Positions 24,915-33,712 of a stretch of DNA of 64,000 nucleotides are shown piece by piece; positions within the stretch are counted from its first letter, which is position 1, and each line of letters starts with the position of its first letter. This stretch comes from Amycolatopsis roodepoortensis (GTDB lineage: Bacteria > Actinomycetota > Actinomycetes > Mycobacteriales > Pseudonocardiaceae), in assembly GCF_014873915.1 (NCBI RefSeq), contig NZ_JADBEJ010000001.1, positions 1,798,001 to 1,862,000 of the forward strand, written 5' to 3'. A program made the translations under genes and the position numbers. The notes under the pieces are model-generated. The model worked only from the letters and a program-made list of their open reading frames with translations. It searched no databases and was not told where the DNA came from.

Positions 24915-25077
24915 TCAGCAGCACGATGCACACGATCGCGATGGCACCGGCGATCATGCGGAAGGTGTAGTCCATCCCGGCGAACTGGCCGATCGCGTTG
25001 GTGGCCGCGCTGACGAGGAGGACGAGCCAGAGGGAAGCGGTGACCAGTGCGCCGCTGGACTTTTCGGTGTCGTTCAT
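24883..25077 (-). CDS. Small two-helix membrane protein
   Basis: 64 aa: a short polar N-terminus (MNDTEKSSG), TM1 (ALVTASLWLVLLVSAATNAIG), a loop with FAGMDYTFR, TM2 (MIAGAIAIVCIVLLIIRHL) and the basic tail ARRKA, so both termini are probably cytoplasmic. It overlaps the 3' end of the beta-lactamase-like gene by 32 nt in a convergent arrangement. No family recognised. The clean two-helix pattern and polar ends argue for a real gene, but the ribosome site is weak. Confidence 0.65.
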   Translation of the reverse strand: MNDTEKSSGALVTASLWLVLLVSAATNAIGQFAGMDYTFRMIAGAIAIVCIVLLIIRHLARRKA

Positions 25078-25186
25078 GAGAAAGACGCTACGGTCGGGCG
25101 GCGCGGGCGAACAGGGGAGTGACCCCCGTCGCGAGGTGGTGCTGGCGCTACCTTCGCGACCGCGCCGAGCGAGAAGGAGGCCCAGC

Positions 25187-25633
25187 GTGGCGATCCAGCG
25201 GATGGACAACGTGCTCATCGTCGTCGAAGACCTTGACGCGGTCATCGCGTTCTTCGTCGAACTGGGAATGGAACTGGAGGGCAAGGGACCACTCGATTGG
25301 CCCGGAGCGGAACGGGTGGTCGGGCTCGAGGACGTCCGCCAGGACATCGCGATGCTGCGGGTCCCGGACGGCCCCGGCCGGATCGAGCTGGCGAAGTTCC
25401 ATCGGCCGAAGGCCATCACGCCCGAACCGAAGGACGCTCCGGCGAACACGCTGGGGATCCGCCGTGTCATGTTCGCCGTGGACGACATCGATGACGTCGT
25501 CGCCCGCCTGCGTGGCCATGGCGCGGAACTCGTGGGGGCGGTGGAACGGTACGAGGACATCTATCGGCTCTGCTACGTCCGAGGTCCCGAGGGGATCGTC
25601 GTCGGGCTGGCGGAAGAACTCGGAGGCTCGTGA
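25187..25633 (+). CDS. VOC-superfamily protein
   Basis: 148 aa. IQRMDNVLIVVEDLDAVIAFFVELGMELEG opens the first module and IRRVMFAVDDIDDVVARLRGHGAELVG the second. YVRGPEGIVVGLAEEL ends with a Glu at the metal-ligand place. GTG 25187 has AAGGAGG 6 nt upstream. It is divergent from the small membrane protein (109 bp apart) and convergent with the NarL response regulator, 2 bp from its end. Glyoxalase/dioxygenase fold; substrate unknown. Confidence 0.88.
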   Translation: MAIQRMDNVLIVVEDLDAVIAFFVELGMELEGKGPLDWPGAERVVGLEDVRQDIAMLRVPDGPGRIELAKFHRPKAITPEPKDAPANTLGIRRVMFAVDDIDDVVARLRGHGAELVGAVERYEDIYRLCYVRGPEGIVVGLAEELGGS

Positions 25634-25635
25634 GT

Positions 25636-26283
25636 TCAGCCCTTGCCGCCCAAGTAGGCCAGCACCGCCAGCACCCGCCGGTGCCCGCTGTCCTCCGGCA
25701 GCCCGAGTTTCGCGAAGATGTTCCGGATGTGCTTGTGCACCGCGCCGTCGCTCACCACGAGCAGTTCGGCGATGGTCGTGTTGTTGTAGCCCTCCGCCAT
25801 CAGCCCGAGCACCTCGCGCTCCCGCGCGGTCAGCCCTTCGAGCGGGTCGGTCGCCCGGCGGTGCGCCATCAGCTGGGTGATGACCTCGGGGTCCATGGCC
25901 GTCCCGCCCTTGACGACGCGGTCCAGCGCGTCGAGGAACTTCTCCACCTTCCCGACCCGCTCCTTGAGCAGATACCCGACGGCGCCCTTGCCGTCGGCGA
26001 GGAGCTCCGCCGCGTAGCCGGTTTCGACGTGCGCGGACAGCACGAGCACGGGCAGCCCGGGGTACATCTTCCGCGCTTTGACGGCGGCCCGGAGGCCTTC
26101 GTCGGTGTGGGTCGGCGGCAGCCGGACATCGGTGATGACCGCGTCGGGGCGGTCCTTGGTGACCAGTTCGAGGAACTGGTCCACGTCGTCCACCGCCGCG
26201 GCGACGTCGATGCCCGAGGTGTTCAGCAGCATCACCAGGCCTTCGCGCAGCAGCGCGTCGTCCTCGACGATCACGACCCGCAT
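25636..26283 (-). CDS. NarL/LuxR-type response regulator
   Basis: 215 aa. Receiver domain with D8/D9, phospho-acceptor D52 (VITDVRLPP), and K in YLLKERV. The C-terminal LuxR HTH has [45 protein letters not shown]. The C-terminal [16 protein letters not shown] is the usual tail of this subgroup. The start was chosen at ATG 26283, overlapping the upstream kinase by 13 nt. Its target genes are not evident. Confidence 0.95.
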   Translation of the reverse strand: MRVVIVEDDALLREGLVMLLNTSGIDVAAAVDDVDQFLELVTKDRPDAVITDVRLPPTHTDEGLRAAVKARKMYPGLPVLVLSAHVETGYAAELLADGKGAVGYLLKERVGKVEKFLDALDRVVKGGTAMDPEVITQLMAHRRATDPLEGLTAREREVLGLMAEGYNNTTIAELLVVSDGAVHKHIRNIFAKLGLPEDSGHRRVLAVLAYLGGKG

Positions 26284-27470
26284 GGCAACTCCACTTTCAC
26301 TACGGTCGGCCCACCGGATGGGCTGGACAGTTTCAAGGTCCCGTCGAACGCCTCGGCCCGTTTGCGGATCCCGGACAGGCCACTGCCCGCGGCTTCGTCC
26401 GCGCCGCCGTGGCCGTCGTCGCGGATCTCGATGAGCAGGGTGTCGGCGGTGCCGTCGAGGGTGATCCAGGCGTGTTCGGCGCCGGAATGTTTGGTGATGT
26501 TGGCCAGCATCTCGGCGACCACGAAGTAGGCGGCCGCTTCGACGGCGGCGGGACGGCGGCTGCGGCTGCGCACGTCCACGCTGCACGGCACCGGGCAGCG
26601 ATCGGCCAGCGCGGTGACGGCGCCGTCGAGGCCGCGGTCGGACAGCAACGGCGGGTGGATGCTGCGCACGACGGTCCGGAGTTCGGCCAGCGCGCCGGTC
26701 GCGGTGTCCTGCGCCTTGCCGAGCAGCTCCCTGGCCCGCTGAGGGTCCTTGTCGAACAGCGAATCGGCGATCCCCAGCTGCAGGACCACCGCGGCGATCC
26801 TCGCCTGCGTCCCGTCGTGCAGGTCTCGTTCGAGGCGGCGGAGTTCGGCGCCGTGCGCCTCCAGCGCGGCGGCACGCGACGCGGCCAGTTCGACGACGCG
26901 GTCGGTCAGCACTACACCCGGCGCGGGCGCGAGCAACCTGCGCGCGACGGCGGCCTGCCATCGGGCCACGCGGGGGTACAGGAAGATCAGCGCGACCATG
27001 CCGACACCGGTGACCAGGCTGAGGGCGGCCATCGGCCACGACGTCACCATGAAGCCGAGCGAGCTTTCCACCCCGCCGGGCACCATCGGCCAGATGAACG
27101 CCGTGACGATCTGCCGGAGCCCGCCGAGCGGCAGCGCGATGGCGAAGATGCCGACGACGAAACCGGTGGCGCCGTGGAAGAGGAGCCAGCCCAGGTCGCG
27201 GCGCGACGCCGGATCGGTCACCGGGTTGCCGGACCGGTACGGCTCGGGGATCGGTTCACCCAGCAGGCGGGCGGCCCGGCGGCGTTCGAAGCCGACCGGA
27301 CGGCGGATCAGCTGGAGCGCGATCGGCAACGCCGGGATCCCGACGCCGAACGGGCACATCAGCAGCACGAAGAGCATGCCGACGAGGACGAACCAGGCGA
27401 CCATGGACGAGACCGCGCCGACCGCCAGGTACCGGATCGCGGACCAACAGGACTGGAGCCGCGTGATCAC
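26271..27470 (-). CDS. NarL-partner histidine kinase (HisKA_3)
   Basis: 399 aa. A putative sensor-domain-like N-terminal region with about four TM helices (21-40, 42-54, 97-117, 141-165) is followed by a HisKA_3 dimerisation helix with H218 in [18 protein letters not shown]. The HATPase domain has [13 protein letters not shown] and [23 protein letters not shown]. The Cys-containing [14 protein letters not shown] stretch is conserved in this actinobacterial group. GTG start at 27470; ribosome site weak. Cotranscribed with the response regulator (13-nt overlap). Confidence 0.93.
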   Translation of the reverse strand: MITRLQSCWSAIRYLAVGAVSSMVAWFVLVGMLFVLLMCPFGVGIPALPIALQLIRRPVGFERRRAARLLGEPIPEPYRSGNPVTDPASRRDLGWLLFHGATGFVVGIFAIALPLGGLRQIVTAFIWPMVPGGVESSLGFMVTSWPMAALSLVTGVGMVALIFLYPRVARWQAAVARRLLAPAPGVVLTDRVVELAASRAAALEAHGAELRRLERDLHDGTQARIAAVVLQLGIADSLFDKDPQRARELLGKAQDTATGALAELRTVVRSIHPPLLSDRGLDGAVTALADRCPVPCSVDVRSRSRRPAAVEAAAYFVVAEMLANITKHSGAEHAWITLDGTADTLLIEIRDDGHGGADEAAGSGLSGIRKRAEAFDGTLKLSSPSGGPTVVKVELPCGS

Positions 27471-27535
27471 GGGGACAGTCTTTCATCCGGCCTCGGAGCG
27501 GAGCGCGTGAAGGTCCGCTTTGCGATACTCGGGCC

Positions 27536-27862
27536 ATGATCCTGATCGTCCTCAAAGCACAGATCCGTCCCGAGAAGCGCACCGAATGGCTCGCGGGTAT
27601 CGAGCGCTACACGCAGCAGGTGCGCAGCGAACCCGGGAACATTTCGTTCGACTACTACCAGAACGCCGGCGACGAGAACGAATTCGTCCTCGTCGAGGTG
27701 TTCGCCGACAGCGCCGCCGGTGACGCGCACGTCGCCACCCAGCACGCCCAGGACTTCTTCCCGTTCATGGCGACCGTCGTCGCCGAGAAGCCCCGGATCA
27801 ACTACCAGAACCTCGACGGCGACGCGTGGTCGGAGATGGCCGAGGTCACGCCGGTCGACTAG
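27536..27862 (+). CDS. Antibiotic biosynthesis monooxygenase-domain protein (quinol monooxygenase type)
   Basis: 108 aa, dimeric ferredoxin-like ABM fold: MILIVLKAQIRPEKRTEWLAGI, SEPGNISFDYYQNAGDENEFVLVEVFAD, HVATQHAQDFFPFM. This is the YgiN/quinol monooxygenase pattern with the conserved E-P-G and the H near the end of helix 2. Such proteins oxidise quinols or anthrone-type substrates without a cofactor. Divergent from the kinase gene (65 bp). The last 17 nt overlap the end of the alpha/beta hydrolase. Confidence 0.88.
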   Translation: MILIVLKAQIRPEKRTEWLAGIERYTQQVRSEPGNISFDYYQNAGDENEFVLVEVFADSAAGDAHVATQHAQDFFPFMATVVAEKPRINYQNLDGDAWSEMAEVTPVD

Positions 27863-28709
27863 CGGCCTCCGCGGCGGTGCGGTCGATGATCGCGGCCAGC
27901 GTCGTCGCGGCTTCTTCGGGGACCCAGTGGCTGACGCCGGTCAGGATCTCGAGCCGGTAGCCGGCGTCGACGTACTGGCCGGCGAGTTCGGCGCCGCGCC
28001 GGGACAGCGCGGCGTCGCCGTCGCTCCAGACGTGCGTCGTCGGCACGGTGACCCGGGCGCGGAGGGCGCCCGGGTGCTGGAAGGGCATCGCGCGGTACCA
28101 GTTCAGCCCGCCGGTGAGGGCCCCGCCGAGCAGGATTTCCCGGCGGACCTGGTCGATCTGGGCCGGGTTCATCCCGGTGCCCGCCAGCGTGCGCTCCAGT
28201 ACGCGTGGCAGGCGCCGGAGGACGAATTCCGGCAGCCAGGGGAGCTGGAACAAGAACATGTAGTAGGACCGGAGGAGCTGGTCGCTGCTGAGCATCGCGC
28301 GGAGGAACGCTCCGGGATGCGGCACCGACACGGTGGTCAGCGAGCGGACCAGGTCCGGCCGTCGTGCCGCCGTCGACCAGGCGGCGACGGCGCCCCAGTC
28401 GTGTCCGACGAGATGGACCGGCCCGGAGCCGAGGGTCTCGATGAGGGCGGCGGTGTCCGCCACGAGGCGGCCGGACCGGTAGGCGAAGCGGCCTCGCGGG
28501 CGGGCTCGGGGTGAGTAGCCGCGCTGGTCGGGCACGATCGTGCGGTATCCCCGCTGGTGGAGCAGGGTGGCGGTCTCCGTCCAGGAGTCGCCGGTCTGCG
28601 GGAAACCGTGCAGCAGGACGACGACGGCGCCGTCGAGCGGGCCGGTGTCCCGCACGTCGAAGATGAGTCCGTCGTGGTCGAAGGTGGCGATGCGGCGGGG
28701 CGCGGTCAT
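27846..28709 (-). CDS. Alpha/beta hydrolase, epoxide hydrolase-like
   Basis: 287 aa. Oxyanion HGFPQTGDSW (34-43), nucleophile elbow VGHDWGA with D104, and C-terminal His in GVSHWVPEEA. An Asp nucleophile with HGFPQ and a lid containing tyrosines (LLRSYYMFLFQ, NWYRAMPF) is the epoxide hydrolase/haloalkane dehalogenase pattern. ATG 28709 is preceded by AGGGGAA. It is divergent from the diiron oxygenase gene with a shared TGTTAC..GTAACA dyad, so the two may be coregulated. Confidence 0.9.
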   Translation of the reverse strand: MTAPRRIATFDHDGLIFDVRDTGPLDGAVVVLLHGFPQTGDSWTETATLLHQRGYRTIVPDQRGYSPRARPRGRFAYRSGRLVADTAALIETLGSGPVHLVGHDWGAVAAWSTAARRPDLVRSLTTVSVPHPGAFLRAMLSSDQLLRSYYMFLFQLPWLPEFVLRRLPRVLERTLAGTGMNPAQIDQVRREILLGGALTGGLNWYRAMPFQHPGALRARVTVPTTHVWSDGDAALSRRGAELAGQYVDAGYRLEILTGVSHWVPEEAATTLAAIIDRTAAEAASRPA

Positions 28710-28744
28710 GGGCGGTTCCCCTTCTTTCGTCGACTGCGGCTATA

Positions 28745-28776
28745 TGTTACCTTGAGTAACAGTGAATCGCGGTAAC
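28745..28776. promoter_or_regulatory. TGTTAC-N5-GTAACA dyad plus GGTAAC half-site, candidate TetR-type operator
   Basis: TGTTAC (28745-28750) and GTAACA (28756-28761) form a perfect 6-bp dyad, with another GGTAAC at 28771-28776. They lie in the 108-bp divergent region between the hydrolase and the diiron oxygenase gene. TTAC..GTAA dyads of this size are typical TetR-family sites. No TetR gene is in the window. Confidence 0.5.
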
Positions 28777-28817
28777 AGGTAGCCGCGCACTCTGTCGACG
28801 TCGTCAGGGAGGTCCGT

Positions 28818-29735
28818 ATGACCAGCACCGATGTGCCACGCACCGCGGCAACGGCCGGGGCAGGCCGCCACGAGACCGCGCAGCGGCTCCTCGATTCGTC
28901 CGCGATGCTGTCCTACGACCCCGCCACCGAGGTGGACTGGGAGACGCCGCTGGACAAGAACTTCCACGGCGCCAGCCCGGAGTGGAGCACGCTCTACGGC
29001 ACGAGTTACTGGGCCGAGATGAGCACGGAGCAGCAGAAGGAGCTCACGCGTCAGGAAGCCGCTTCGGTCGCCAGCACCGGCATCTGGTTCGAGATGATCC
29101 TGCAGCAGATGGTGCTCCGGGATTTCTACGCCAAGGACCCGACCGACCCGGCGTTCCAGTGGGCGCTCACCGAGATCGCCGACGAATGCCGCCACTCGAT
29201 CATGTTCGCACGCGGCGCCGAGAAGCTCGGCGCGCCTCCGTACCGCCCGCGCAGGCTCGCCGTCGAACTCGGCCGGGTCTTCAAGGCGACGGCCGGCGGC
29301 GAAGCGGCGTACGCGGCCATCCTCGTGGCCGAAGAGGTCCTCGACGTGATGCAGCGCGACTGGATGCGTGACGAGCGCGTGGTCCCGTTCGTGCGCACCA
29401 TCAACAACATCCACGTGGTCGAAGAGTCGCGGCATATGAAGTTCGCCCGTGAGGAGACGCGGGAACAGCTGGAGGGCGCGGGTTTCGTGCGCCGCCGGAT
29501 CAACGCGCTGGTCATCGCGATCGCGTCGTACTTCATCGTCAGCAGCATGATCAACCGCGACGTCTACAAGAACGCGGGGCTCGACACGAAGCGCGCCTTG
29601 CGCGAGGCGAAGGCCAACGAGCACCACAAGGCGATGATGCGGTCGAGCTGCGCGGGCCTGATGGAGTTCCTCGGCTCGTGCGGTCTGCTCACCCGCCCCG
29701 CGCTGGTGTTCTACAAGCGGGCGAACCTGATCTGA
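28818..29735 (+). CDS. AurF-type diiron oxygenase
   Basis: 305 aa. Non-heme diiron helical protein of the AurF (p-aminobenzoate N-oxygenase) family. All ligands are visible in order: E92 (IWFEMIL), E123/H126 (ADECRHS), E172 or E173 (VAEEVLD), H199 (NNIHVVEE), E203/H206 (EESRHMKF). These match E101, E136/H139, E196, H223, E227/H230 of AurF. Members oxidise amines or hydroxylate carrier-bound or free substrates. GGGAGG precedes ATG 28818. It lies 1 nt from a ferredoxin/reductase fusion that could supply electrons. Substrate unknown; no biosynthetic cluster adjoins. Confidence 0.93.
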   Translation: MTSTDVPRTAATAGAGRHETAQRLLDSSAMLSYDPATEVDWETPLDKNFHGASPEWSTLYGTSYWAEMSTEQQKELTRQEAASVASTGIWFEMILQQMVLRDFYAKDPTDPAFQWALTEIADECRHSIMFARGAEKLGAPPYRPRRLAVELGRVFKATAGGEAAYAAILVAEEVLDVMQRDWMRDERVVPFVRTINNIHVVEESRHMKFAREETREQLEGAGFVRRRINALVIAIASYFIVSSMINRDVYKNAGLDTKRALREAKANEHHKAMMRSSCAGLMEFLGSCGLLTRPALVFYKRANLI

Positions 29736-29736
29736 C

Positions 29737-31242
29737 ATGGCCTTCGCGATCACCCAGACCTGCTGCAACGATGCCACCTGCGTGTCGGTCTGCCCGGTCA
29801 ACTGCATCCACCCGACGCCGGACGAGCCCGACTTCGGCACCACCGAGATGCTCTACGTCGATCCGGCCTCGTGCATCGACTGCGGAGCCTGCGCGGACGC
29901 CTGCCCGGTGGACGCGATCTTCCCGGCGGATCTGCTGACCGGTCCGCTGGAGGTCTACGCGGGGATCAACGCGGCCTTCTACGCCGACCGTGAGCCCGTC
30001 CCCTCGGCGGATCCCGCGCCGAACTTCCATCGGTGGGCGCCGCCGACGTTCGACCGGGCCATCCCGAGCGATTTCGCGCCGCCGGACATCGCCGTCGTCG
30101 GCACCGGCCCGGCCGGGATGTACGCGGTGGAGGACCTGCTCCTCCACACGAACGCGCGGGTCACCCTGATCGACCGGCTCCCGGTCGCGGGCGGGCTCGT
30201 CCGCTACGGCGTCGCCCCGGACCACCCCGCCACGAAGCGGATCGGTGAGACTTTCTCGCGCCTTCACGAACATCCGCGGTTGCGGATGCGCCTGGGCACC
30301 CAGGTCGGCCGCGACGTGTCCGTGGACGAACTGGCCGAGCGTCACGACGCGGTCGTCTACGCGATCGGTGCCTCTTCCGCGCGAGGTCTCGGCATCGAGG
30401 GTGAGGAACTGCCCGGCAGCATCGCCGCGACCACCGTCGTCGCCTGGTACAACGGTCATCCGGACGTGCCCGCGAACGCGGTGGACCTGTCCGCGGAACG
30501 AGTCGTGCTGGTCGGCACGGGGAACGTCGCGCTCGACGTCGCCCGGATCCTCACCGCCGACCCCGACGACCTCGCCGGGACCACGATCGCCCCGCACGCG
30601 CTGGAATGCTTGCGTACCAGCAAGATCCGGGAAGTCGTGCTGCTCGCCCGGCGTGGCCCGGAGGACGCGGCGTACACCTCGCCGGAGCTGCTCGCGCTGG
30701 CGGGGCGCGCCGGTGTGCCGCTCGTCGTCGACGACGTGGACCCGCGCACCACGGCCGCGATCGACGCGGGCACCGGCAAAGCGGCTCTGCTACGCGAACT
30801 CGGCCGCGAGACCGTCGAGTGGACCGTTCCGCCGGCCTCGGACGCGCGCCGGATCGTCCTGCGCTTCCACTCCGCGCCCACCGCGATCATCGGCGACACC
30901 CAGGTGCGAGGCCTTCGCGTCACGGGCCGGGAGGAGCCGGTCGAGATCGCGGCGGGTCAGGTCGTCCGCGCGGTCGGCTACCGGGGTGTTCCGGTGCCGG
31001 GTCTTCCGTTCGACGACGACCGCGGCACGATCCCGAACACCGCCGGTCGTGTCGACGGGCGCAGCGGCGCCTACGTGGTCGGCTGGATCAAACGTGGTCC
31101 CTCGGGCGGTATCGGCGCGAACCGTACTTGTGCGCGGGAGACCGTGGCGACGCTGCTGGAGGACATCACGTCCGGCAGGTTGCCGGTGCGGGAGCGGCGG
31201 TCGCCGGTGGCCGCGCTGGCCGCGCGGTTCCGACGGCGCTGA
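29737..31242 (+). CDS. Ferredoxin / ferredoxin-NADP reductase fusion (FprB-like)
   Basis: 501 aa. The N-terminal 7Fe-type ferredoxin domain (about 1-80) has two cysteine clusters, CCNDATCVSVCPVNC and CIDCGACADACPV. An adrenodoxin-reductase-like flavoprotein follows: FAD site DIAVVGTGPAGMYAVEDL, YGVAPDHPATKRI, NADPH site VLVGTGNVALDVARIL, and the C-terminal GWIKRGPSGGIGANRTCARET. The architecture equals Mycobacterium FprB. It transfers electrons from NADPH to the fused or other ferredoxins. One base separates it from the diiron oxygenase stop, so it is the probable redox partner. It may also serve the nearby P450. Confidence 0.95.
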   Translation: MAFAITQTCCNDATCVSVCPVNCIHPTPDEPDFGTTEMLYVDPASCIDCGACADACPVDAIFPADLLTGPLEVYAGINAAFYADREPVPSADPAPNFHRWAPPTFDRAIPSDFAPPDIAVVGTGPAGMYAVEDLLLHTNARVTLIDRLPVAGGLVRYGVAPDHPATKRIGETFSRLHEHPRLRMRLGTQVGRDVSVDELAERHDAVVYAIGASSARGLGIEGEELPGSIAATTVVAWYNGHPDVPANAVDLSAERVVLVGTGNVALDVARILTADPDDLAGTTIAPHALECLRTSKIREVVLLARRGPEDAAYTSPELLALAGRAGVPLVVDDVDPRTTAAIDAGTGKAALLRELGRETVEWTVPPASDARRIVLRFHSAPTAIIGDTQVRGLRVTGREEPVEIAAGQVVRAVGYRGVPVPGLPFDDDRGTIPNTAGRVDGRSGAYVVGWIKRGPSGGIGANRTCARETVATLLEDITSGRLPVRERRSPVAALAARFRRR

Positions 31243-31253
31243 CGCCCTGGCGG

Positions 31254-31306
31254 GTTGCGAAAGCCACTTTCCCAACCTTCAAGGTTGCGAAAGTGGCTTT
31301 CGCAAC
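31254..31306. repeat. GCGAAAGCCACTTTCG-type palindrome, copy 3
   Basis: Arms 31254-31279 and 31281-31306 (26 bp) have one mismatch at 31272 and almost no loop. It starts 12 bp after the FprB-like stop; probable terminator. Confidence 0.85.
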
Positions 31307-31356
31307 GCCGCTGGACGGGCCGACCCTGGCGTAAGGCGTGGCGGCTTCGGGAGCAC

Positions 31357-31409
31357 GTCGCGAAAGCCACTTTCGCGACGTCTGATGTCCCGAAAGTGGC
31401 TTTCGCGAC
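31357..31409. repeat. GCGAAAGCCACTTTCG-type palindrome, copy 4
   Basis: Arms 31357-31379 and 31387-31409 pair with only two mismatches; the loop begins GTCTGAT, close to the GCCTGAT loop of copy 1. It lies at the 3' end of the minus-strand P450. Copies 3 and 4 back to back separate two convergent genes and act as a double terminator. Confidence 0.85.
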
Positions 31410-31427
31410 ATGCGCGCCAGGACTGAG

Positions 31428-32651
31428 CTACGAGCCGGCCACCCCGCGGTGCAGCGAGACCGGCAGGGCGCGATGCCCGTTGGAGATGAACGAGTCGAGG
31501 TGCCTCATCCCTCCGGGAGGGGTCGCGAGCGTCATGCCCGGGAATCGTGCGAACAAGGCCGGAAGGGCGATCGCCGCTTCCAATCGCGCCAGCGGAGCGC
31601 CGATGCAGTAGTGCGCGCCGTAGCCGAACGCGACATGCGCCTTGTCGGCGCGCGTGACGTCGAAGGCGTCGGCGTCCTGCCCGTGCACCGCCGGGTCGCG
31701 TCCAGCGGCGGCGTAGCCGGCCAGAATCGCGTCGCCCTTCCGGATGACGACGTCGGCGACGGCGATGTCCTCGACGGCGTAACGCAGGGGCAGGTTGGCC
31801 ACGGGTGCTTGCCAGCGCAGCGTTTCCTCGATCGCGTCGGCCCACGAGACGCGGCCGTCGCGGATCATGGCGAGCTGGCCGGGCTGGGTCAGCAGGGCGG
31901 TGATGGCCTGGTCGAGCAGGTTCACGGTGGTCTCGTGGCCCGCCGAGATGAACAGGATCAGGGTGTCGATGAGTTCGGTTTCGTCCAGCCGGGCGCCGTC
32001 GTCCCGCGCGGCGATCAATGCGGTGGTGAGGTCGTCACCGGGATTCGCCCGCTTTTCGGCGACGAGTTCGGTGAACACCGAGTGGATGTCCTGATAGGCG
32101 GCCAGCATCGCCTCCTGGCTCGCCGAAGTCCGGAAGAAGGCGTCGACGGAGTGGCGCAGTCCGCCGCGCGCGGAGTCCGGTACGCCGAACAGGTGGCAGA
32201 TCACTTCGATCGGCACGGGGTAGGCGAAATTCTCCCGCAGGTCGACGGGTTCGCCGGCGGGCAGGGCTTCGAGCCCGGTCAGCAGGTCGTCGACGACCTT
32301 GGTGATCCAGGGCTCCAGCGTGGCGATCCGGCGTGCCGTGAAGGCCTGTGTCACCAGCGAACGCAGCCTTTTGTGGTCGGCGCCGTAAGCGGTGAACATG
32401 TTCCGCACCGAGACCCACACCAGCAACGGCCAGTCCGCGCTGACTTCGGCCAGCGCCGGCCAGTGCTGACGAGCGTCTTTGGACACGCGCGGGTCGCTGA
32501 GCAGTTCGCGCAGGAGTTCGTAACCCGTGACCGACCACGCCACCACACCGCCCGGCAACTCCACCCGGGTGATCGGGCCGAGCTCGCGTAATCGCTCGTT
32601 CTCGGCGTGGATGTCGTGGCCGTTCGGGTCCAGCACCAGGGGACGCGTCAC
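31428..32651 (-). CDS. Cytochrome P450 (CYP105/107-like bacterial class I)
   Basis: 407 aa. I-helix oxygen-binding motif AGHETT (237-242), K-helix E276-x-x-R279 ([15 protein letters not shown]), and heme-binding loop [16 protein letters not shown] with ligand C349. The N-terminus is soluble-type. GTG 32651 is the start, with AAAGGG 10 nt upstream. It is the last gene on the minus strand after the iac-like dioxygenase operon (92 bp gap with a small hairpin), so cotranscription is possible but unproven. Substrate unknown; hydroxylation of an aromatic or indolic compound would fit the neighbourhood. Confidence 0.95.
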   Translation of the reverse strand: MTRPLVLDPNGHDIHAENERLRELGPITRVELPGGVVAWSVTGYELLRELLSDPRVSKDARQHWPALAEVSADWPLLVWVSVRNMFTAYGADHKRLRSLVTQAFTARRIATLEPWITKVVDDLLTGLEALPAGEPVDLRENFAYPVPIEVICHLFGVPDSARGGLRHSVDAFFRTSASQEAMLAAYQDIHSVFTELVAEKRANPGDDLTTALIAARDDGARLDETELIDTLILFISAGHETTVNLLDQAITALLTQPGQLAMIRDGRVSWADAIEETLRWQAPVANLPLRYAVEDIAVADVVIRKGDAILAGYAAAGRDPAVHGQDADAFDVTRADKAHVAFGYGAHYCIGAPLARLEAAIALPALFARFPGMTLATPPGGMRHLDSFISNGHRALPVSLHRGVAGS

Positions 32652-32718
32652 CGGGGATCACCCTTTCTCGGCGGAGCGGACCGAATCCACCCTGCCAGCG
32701 GAGCGATCGCCCGGCTAT

Positions 32719-32735
32719 TCGCCATTCGGTGGCGA
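32719..32735 (-). terminator. Small hairpin between the reductase and P450 genes
   Basis: TCGCCA (32719-32724) and TGGCGA (32730-32735) pair across a 5-nt loop, 9 bp beyond the reductase stop. A 6-bp stem without a U-tract may only partly terminate. Confidence 0.35.
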
Positions 32736-32743
32736 GTTTTCGC

Positions 32744-33697
32744 TCAGTACAGCTCGATGACGAGCCGGTCGGTGAGCGCGCGTGAGACGCAGAGCGCCAT
32801 CTGGCTCTCGCGATCGGCGGCGGTCAGGCAGTTGTCCCGATGGTCCGGGGTGCCCTCCAGCACGCCGGACACGCAGGAGCCGCAAATGCCTTCCTCACAG
32901 GACTTGAAGACCTCGATGCCGTTGTCCTCGAGGACCGACAGGATCGATTTCCCCGCCGGCACTTCGAATTCCTCACCGGTGTCGAGTTCGACGGTGAACG
33001 GCCGGTCGGCCGACGTGTCCACCTCGGCGGCTTCGAAATGCTCGACATGCACGTGGTCCGCGCCGACGACCGGGCCGAGCGCATCACCGACCTGCCGCAT
33101 GAAACCGTCCGGGCCACAGGTGTAGACGTGGGCCGACGGCGTCAGGTCTTCGGCGATCGCCCGCAGGACGGCGGGATGTTCGCCGCGGGGGACGCCGAAA
33201 TGCGGCCGGATCCGGTCGGCGAACTCCACGCGTTCTTCCAGCAGTTCCACGAACGCCGCGGTTTCCCGTGAGCGCGCGAAATAATGGAGCTCGAATTCGC
33301 TGCCCCACGTGTAGAGCTCGTAGGCCATCGACAGCAGCGGAGTGATCCCGATACCACCTGCCACGAGGACATGCCGGTCCGCGTCTTCGGCAACCTTCAG
33401 CAGATTGCGCGGCTCGCTGATCTTCAGGTGATCGCCGACCGAAACCTGATGCATGGCCGCGGAACCGCCCCGCGAATTCGGCTCCCGTTTGACCGCGATC
33501 AGGATCGAACGCGGATCGTCGGGGGCGCCGCACAACGAATACTGCCGCAACACCCCCGTCGGGCCGACCACGTCGACGTGCGCCCCCGCCCGGTACCGGA
33601 CGCGCAGCGGCTCGTCGTCCTGCCGGACCAGCCGCAGGGTACGGATCTCCGGCGTCTCTTCGGTGATTTCGACGACGCGGAAGAGGACGTTCGTCAT
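32744..33697 (-). CDS. iacF: Phthalate dioxygenase reductase-type electron transfer protein, IacF-like
   Basis: 317 aa, class IA reductase: FMN domain (YRAGAHVDVVGP, RQYSLCGAP), NAD(H) domain (LVAGGIGITPLLSMA, YTCGPDGFM), and a C-terminal plant-type [2Fe-2S] domain with C267, C272, C275 and C303 (CEEGICGSC). It passes electrons from NADH to the Rieske oxygenase encoded upstream. It lies 15 bp after the SDR gene in the same operon. The VanB/PDR type and the gene order match IacF of iac clusters. Symbol given by synteny. Confidence 0.85.
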   Translation of the reverse strand: MTNVLFRVVEITEETPEIRTLRLVRQDDEPLRVRYRAGAHVDVVGPTGVLRQYSLCGAPDDPRSILIAVKREPNSRGGSAAMHQVSVGDHLKISEPRNLLKVAEDADRHVLVAGGIGITPLLSMAYELYTWGSEFELHYFARSRETAAFVELLEERVEFADRIRPHFGVPRGEHPAVLRAIAEDLTPSAHVYTCGPDGFMRQVGDALGPVVGADHVHVEHFEAAEVDTSADRPFTVELDTGEEFEVPAGKSILSVLEDNGIEVFKSCEEGICGSCVSGVLEGTPDHRDNCLTAADRESQMALCVSRALTDRLVIELY

Positions 33698-33712
33698 CCA
33701 GGTGCCTCCAGG

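Noticed and set aside
28132..28141. AGGATTTCCC (reverse of GGGAAATCCT) within the alpha/beta hydrolase gene
   Set aside because: Lies inside coding sequence for EILLGG, lacks the R before GGG, and is far from any promoter; treated as a chance match. It lowers the uniqueness of the 10-mer slightly.
27846..32651. Secondary-metabolite gene cluster suggested by AurF, P450 and ABM-type genes
   Set aside because: No polyketide synthase, NRPS, terpene synthase, carrier protein or resistance/export set is coupled to them; the neighbours are catabolic.
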